In this document: piece by piece, positions 6,377-7,511 of the stretch
Layout: each line of letters opens with the position of its first letter
Numbering within the stretch: position 1 is the first letter of the stretch
Source of the DNA: Chloroflexota bacterium
Lineage (GTDB): Bacteria; Chloroflexota; Anaerolineae; Aggregatilineales; UBA2796
NCBI GenBank assembly: GCA_003695215.1
Contig: RFIM01000037.1
Location: 1-7,511, forward strand
Length of the DNA: 7,511 nucleotides
Direction of reading: 5' to 3'
Notes under the pieces: generated by a model
The model's input: only the letters and a program-made list of their open reading frames with translations
What the model was told of the DNA's origin: nothing
The model's database searches: none
Translations under genes and position numbers: made by a program

Positions 6377-6628
6377 TCAGATTTCGTCGAGCAAGCGGCT
6401 GCCCAGCTGCATCATGCGATTGTAGGCCAGATCGCGCAAGGCTGCTAGCTCGCGGTAGCGGATGTAGGCTTCATCAGAGAGATCTTCAGTGCGCCCGCCT
6501 GCGGATTGTAGCAGCTGGTCGATCTGTGCGTCGAGCGCCTCATAGTGCAGCACAGATTCCTGATAGGCACGCACCTGTGCCAACTCGTCCGCAGTGGACT
6601 GATTTTCTGACTGGCTGCTTGGCGTCAT
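6377..6628 (-). CDS. Small helical protein of unknown function (83 residues)
   Basis: I do not recognise this protein. From the ATG at 6628 it has a short Ser/Gln/Asn-rich tail (residues 1-12), then two predicted helical stretches (about 13-42 and 48-82) joined by a SAGGRTED turn. Leucine and alanine repeat every three to four residues, so a helical hairpin or short coiled coil is likely. There is no cysteine, signal peptide or membrane segment, so it should be cytoplasmic. The start is supported by an excellent AAGGAGAT site just upstream; the longer reading with 62 more residues would run through the promoter region and has no such support. It is the first gene of the leftward group, 101 bases before anmK. 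Position hints at a link with that operon, but no function can be assigned. Confidence 0.65.
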   Translation of the reverse strand: MTPSSQSENQSTADELAQVRAYQESVLHYEALDAQIDQLLQSAGGRTEDLSDEAYIRYRELAALRDLAYNRMMQLGSRLLDEI

Positions 6629-6636
6629 GGCTGCCG

Positions 6637-6644
6637 ATCTCCTT
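6637..6644 (-). promoter_or_regulatory. Strong ribosome binding site deciding the start of the 83-residue gene
   Basis: AAGGAGAT on the minus strand is close to the full anti-16S complement and lies eight bases before the ATG at 6628. It selects that ATG over starts further upstream, which would extend the protein through the promoter. Confidence 0.6.
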
Positions 6645-6711
6645 CGCGCTACACGGCGTGTGTTGTGTGCATATAAATAAACGCACGCGCCGCCTGAACG
6701 TTGCCCAGATT

Positions 6712-6727
6712 CAAACGAAAAAGTTTG
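6712..6727. repeat. Inverted repeat CAAAC-N6-GTTTG in the operon leader
   Basis: CAAACGAAAAAGTTTG has perfect five-base arms around six A-rich bases. Given the promoter at 6737-6766, it lies within the first ~20 bases of the minus-strand transcript. It could be an operator (half-site related to the CAAACG strings near malE) or a 5'-end hairpin that stabilises the mRNA. No U-tract follows, so it is not a terminator. Confidence 0.3.
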
Positions 6728-6736
6728 CTTATGGGC

Positions 6737-6766
6737 ATTGTATAGCCTTATAGAAAGGCGAGTCAA
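6737..6766 (-). promoter_or_regulatory. Probable sigma70-type promoter of the leftward operon
   Basis: On the minus strand TTGACT (6766-6761) and TACAAT (6742-6737) are separated by 18 bases, each matching consensus at 5/6 positions. The transcript would start near 6730, leaving a leader of roughly 100 bases before the 83-residue gene. The -35 lies inside a cluster of TCAAG/CTTGA elements. Confidence 0.55.
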
Positions 6767-6809
6767 GTCTTGAGGAATCAACGAAATGTCAAGAAAATAT
6801 TTCAAGACT
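6763..6809. repeat. Cluster of four TCAAG/CTTGA elements in the divergent promoter region
   Basis: TCAAG occurs at 6763-6767, 6789-6793 and 6802-6806, and its complement CTTGA at 6769-6773. The first pair forms TCAAG-T-CTTGA. In addition AGTCTTGA (6766-6773) and TCAAGACT (6802-6809) are a perfect eight-base inverted repeat 28 bases apart. The cluster overlaps and extends upstream of the -35 of the leftward promoter, which is where an activator or repressor of either divergent gene could bind. Confidence 0.35.
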
Positions 6810-6910
6810 ATCAAAGGCGCTCGGGCCTAACCTTGGTTTGTTCAAAGGGCAGGGCATTCGGGATAAAATGATCCGCAGCACTATGCGCATCATTGACGGA
6901 GCATTCATCT

Positions 6911-7511
6911 ATGTCGTTTTTTCTCTCGCTCGCTCGCGGTGACTTCGAGGCCCGCAACATGCTCAAGGAGGCGGTCATTGCGCGCTATGCGGCGCGCCCA
7001 CTGCCGCTTGAAGCCCTCAGCCTGACTTTGAAGCGGCGCGGACGCGCTTTGCTGGGCTTGCCTATCAGCATCACGGTTGAGGTTGCCTACGCCGAGCCCG
7101 ATCGCTTCCTATGGCAGGAGAGGCGCAAGTTCCTGGGCATCTCGCTCGGCGTGCAGCGCCAAAGCCTTGATGAACAAGCCGATGCATTGCAGCGCGAGAG
7201 TTTGCGCCGCCAACAATGGGCATTCCGTGCGCTCATGCTCACGCCGCTGACTCGCGAAGGCGTCGCGCTCAGGGCCGTGGCCGAGCGCGCTTTCCAAGCC
7301 GTGCATGACGATCAGCCCGACCAAATCGCCACAGTTTACCTAAAGCCTGACTACACGGTTGCTGCAGTTGAGATCGAGCGCTATCGGGCCGCTGATAAAC
7401 GCCATCTGCCCTACATGCTCAGGCCTGAAGGCGGCTACCAAACGCTTGAAGGCATCAACGTGCCTGTTCAGCTCTCAGAGCAATGGGGCAGCGAGCCGAG
7501 CGTTCTGTACA
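6911..7511 (+). CDS. Protein of unknown function, C-terminus outside the window
   Basis: I do not recognise this protein. Translation from the ATG at 6911 gives 200 open codons to the right edge. An in-frame stop at 6869-6871 limits upstream extension, and ACGGAG lies nine bases before the ATG. The N-terminal half is helical and basic (LKEAVIARYAARPLPLEAL around 18-36, KRRGRALLGLP at 41-51, and a charged helix at about 83-107). The second half looks strand-rich, with DQIATVYLKPDYTVAAVEIE (137-156) and a GGYQTLEGINVPVQLSEQW stretch (174-192). There is no signal peptide or clear membrane segment, so the protein is probably cytoplasmic. The final stretch resembles the G-x-x-x-P-x(6)-W ends of some DUF6544-like proteins, but this is a weak impression. 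It is transcribed divergently from the anmK operon; codon use looks like its neighbours. Confidence 0.7.
   Translation, partial: MSFFLSLARGDFEARNMLKEAVIARYAARPLPLEALSLTLKRRGRALLGLPISITVEVAYAEPDRFLWQERRKFLGISLGVQRQSLDEQADALQRESLRRQQWAFRALMLTPLTREGVALRAVAERAFQAVHDDQPDQIATVYLKPDYTVAAVEIERYRAADKRHLPYMLRPEGGYQTLEGINVPVQLSEQWGSEPSVLY

Noticed and set aside
6629..6814. A 62-residue N-terminal extension of the small operon-leading gene
   Set aside because: It would be encoded by the AT-richer promoter and leader region, including the -10 element, while the ATG at 6628 has a near-perfect ribosome binding site.

Overview
The window is a moderately GC-rich bacterial chromosome segment. Six genes lie head to tail on the minus strand, and one gene at the right edge diverges on the plus strand. 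Gene content and protein style (a maltose-type solute-binding protein with clustered LacI-like operators, an orphan murB beside anmK, a FadD-like ligase paired with a MaoC hydratase) fit the Chloroflexota, perhaps an Anaerolineae-like lineage. That placement is an inference from memory of protein style and was not tested. I see no rRNA, tRNA, CRISPR array, insertion sequence or other mobile element.

Left edge (1-1172): a maltose/maltodextrin-type ABC transporter binding protein (malE) reads leftward out of the window, so its C-terminus is missing. The 159 bases upstream hold a good sigma70-type promoter whose -35 and spacer are covered by a symmetric TTGCAA-N3-TTGCAA site. Further LacI-like inverted repeats lie on either side, as expected for a sugar-regulated transporter gene.

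Middle (1173-6628): a probable operon transcribed leftward in the order small 83-residue helical protein, anmK (anhydromuramic acid kinase), a Gfo/Idh/MocA oxidoreductase, murB (UDP-N-acetylenolpyruvoylglucosamine reductase), a FadD-like acyl-CoA synthetase, and a MaoC/PhaJ-type (R)-enoyl-CoA hydratase. Spacers are 101, 21, -8, 41 and 21 bases. The first part concerns muramic-acid chemistry: AnmK salvages anhydroMurNAc and MurB makes UDP-MurNAc. The oxidoreductase between them has no assigned substrate. The last two genes activate a carboxylic acid to its CoA thioester and hydrate an enoyl-CoA. The operon probably starts at a TTGACT-18-TACAAT promoter near 6737-6766, may have a second promoter just before anmK, and ends at a weak hairpin over the last stop codon.

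Right edge (6629-7511): a 282-base divergent intergenic region contains the operon promoter, an inverted repeat in its 5' leader, and four TCAAG/CTTGA elements. Beyond it a plus-strand gene of unknown function runs off the window after 200 codons.

I found no clearly novel system. The points most worth checking are the malE operator array, the missing lipobox in MalE, the anmK/oxidoreductase/murB association, and the two uncharacterised genes flanking the divergent promoter region.
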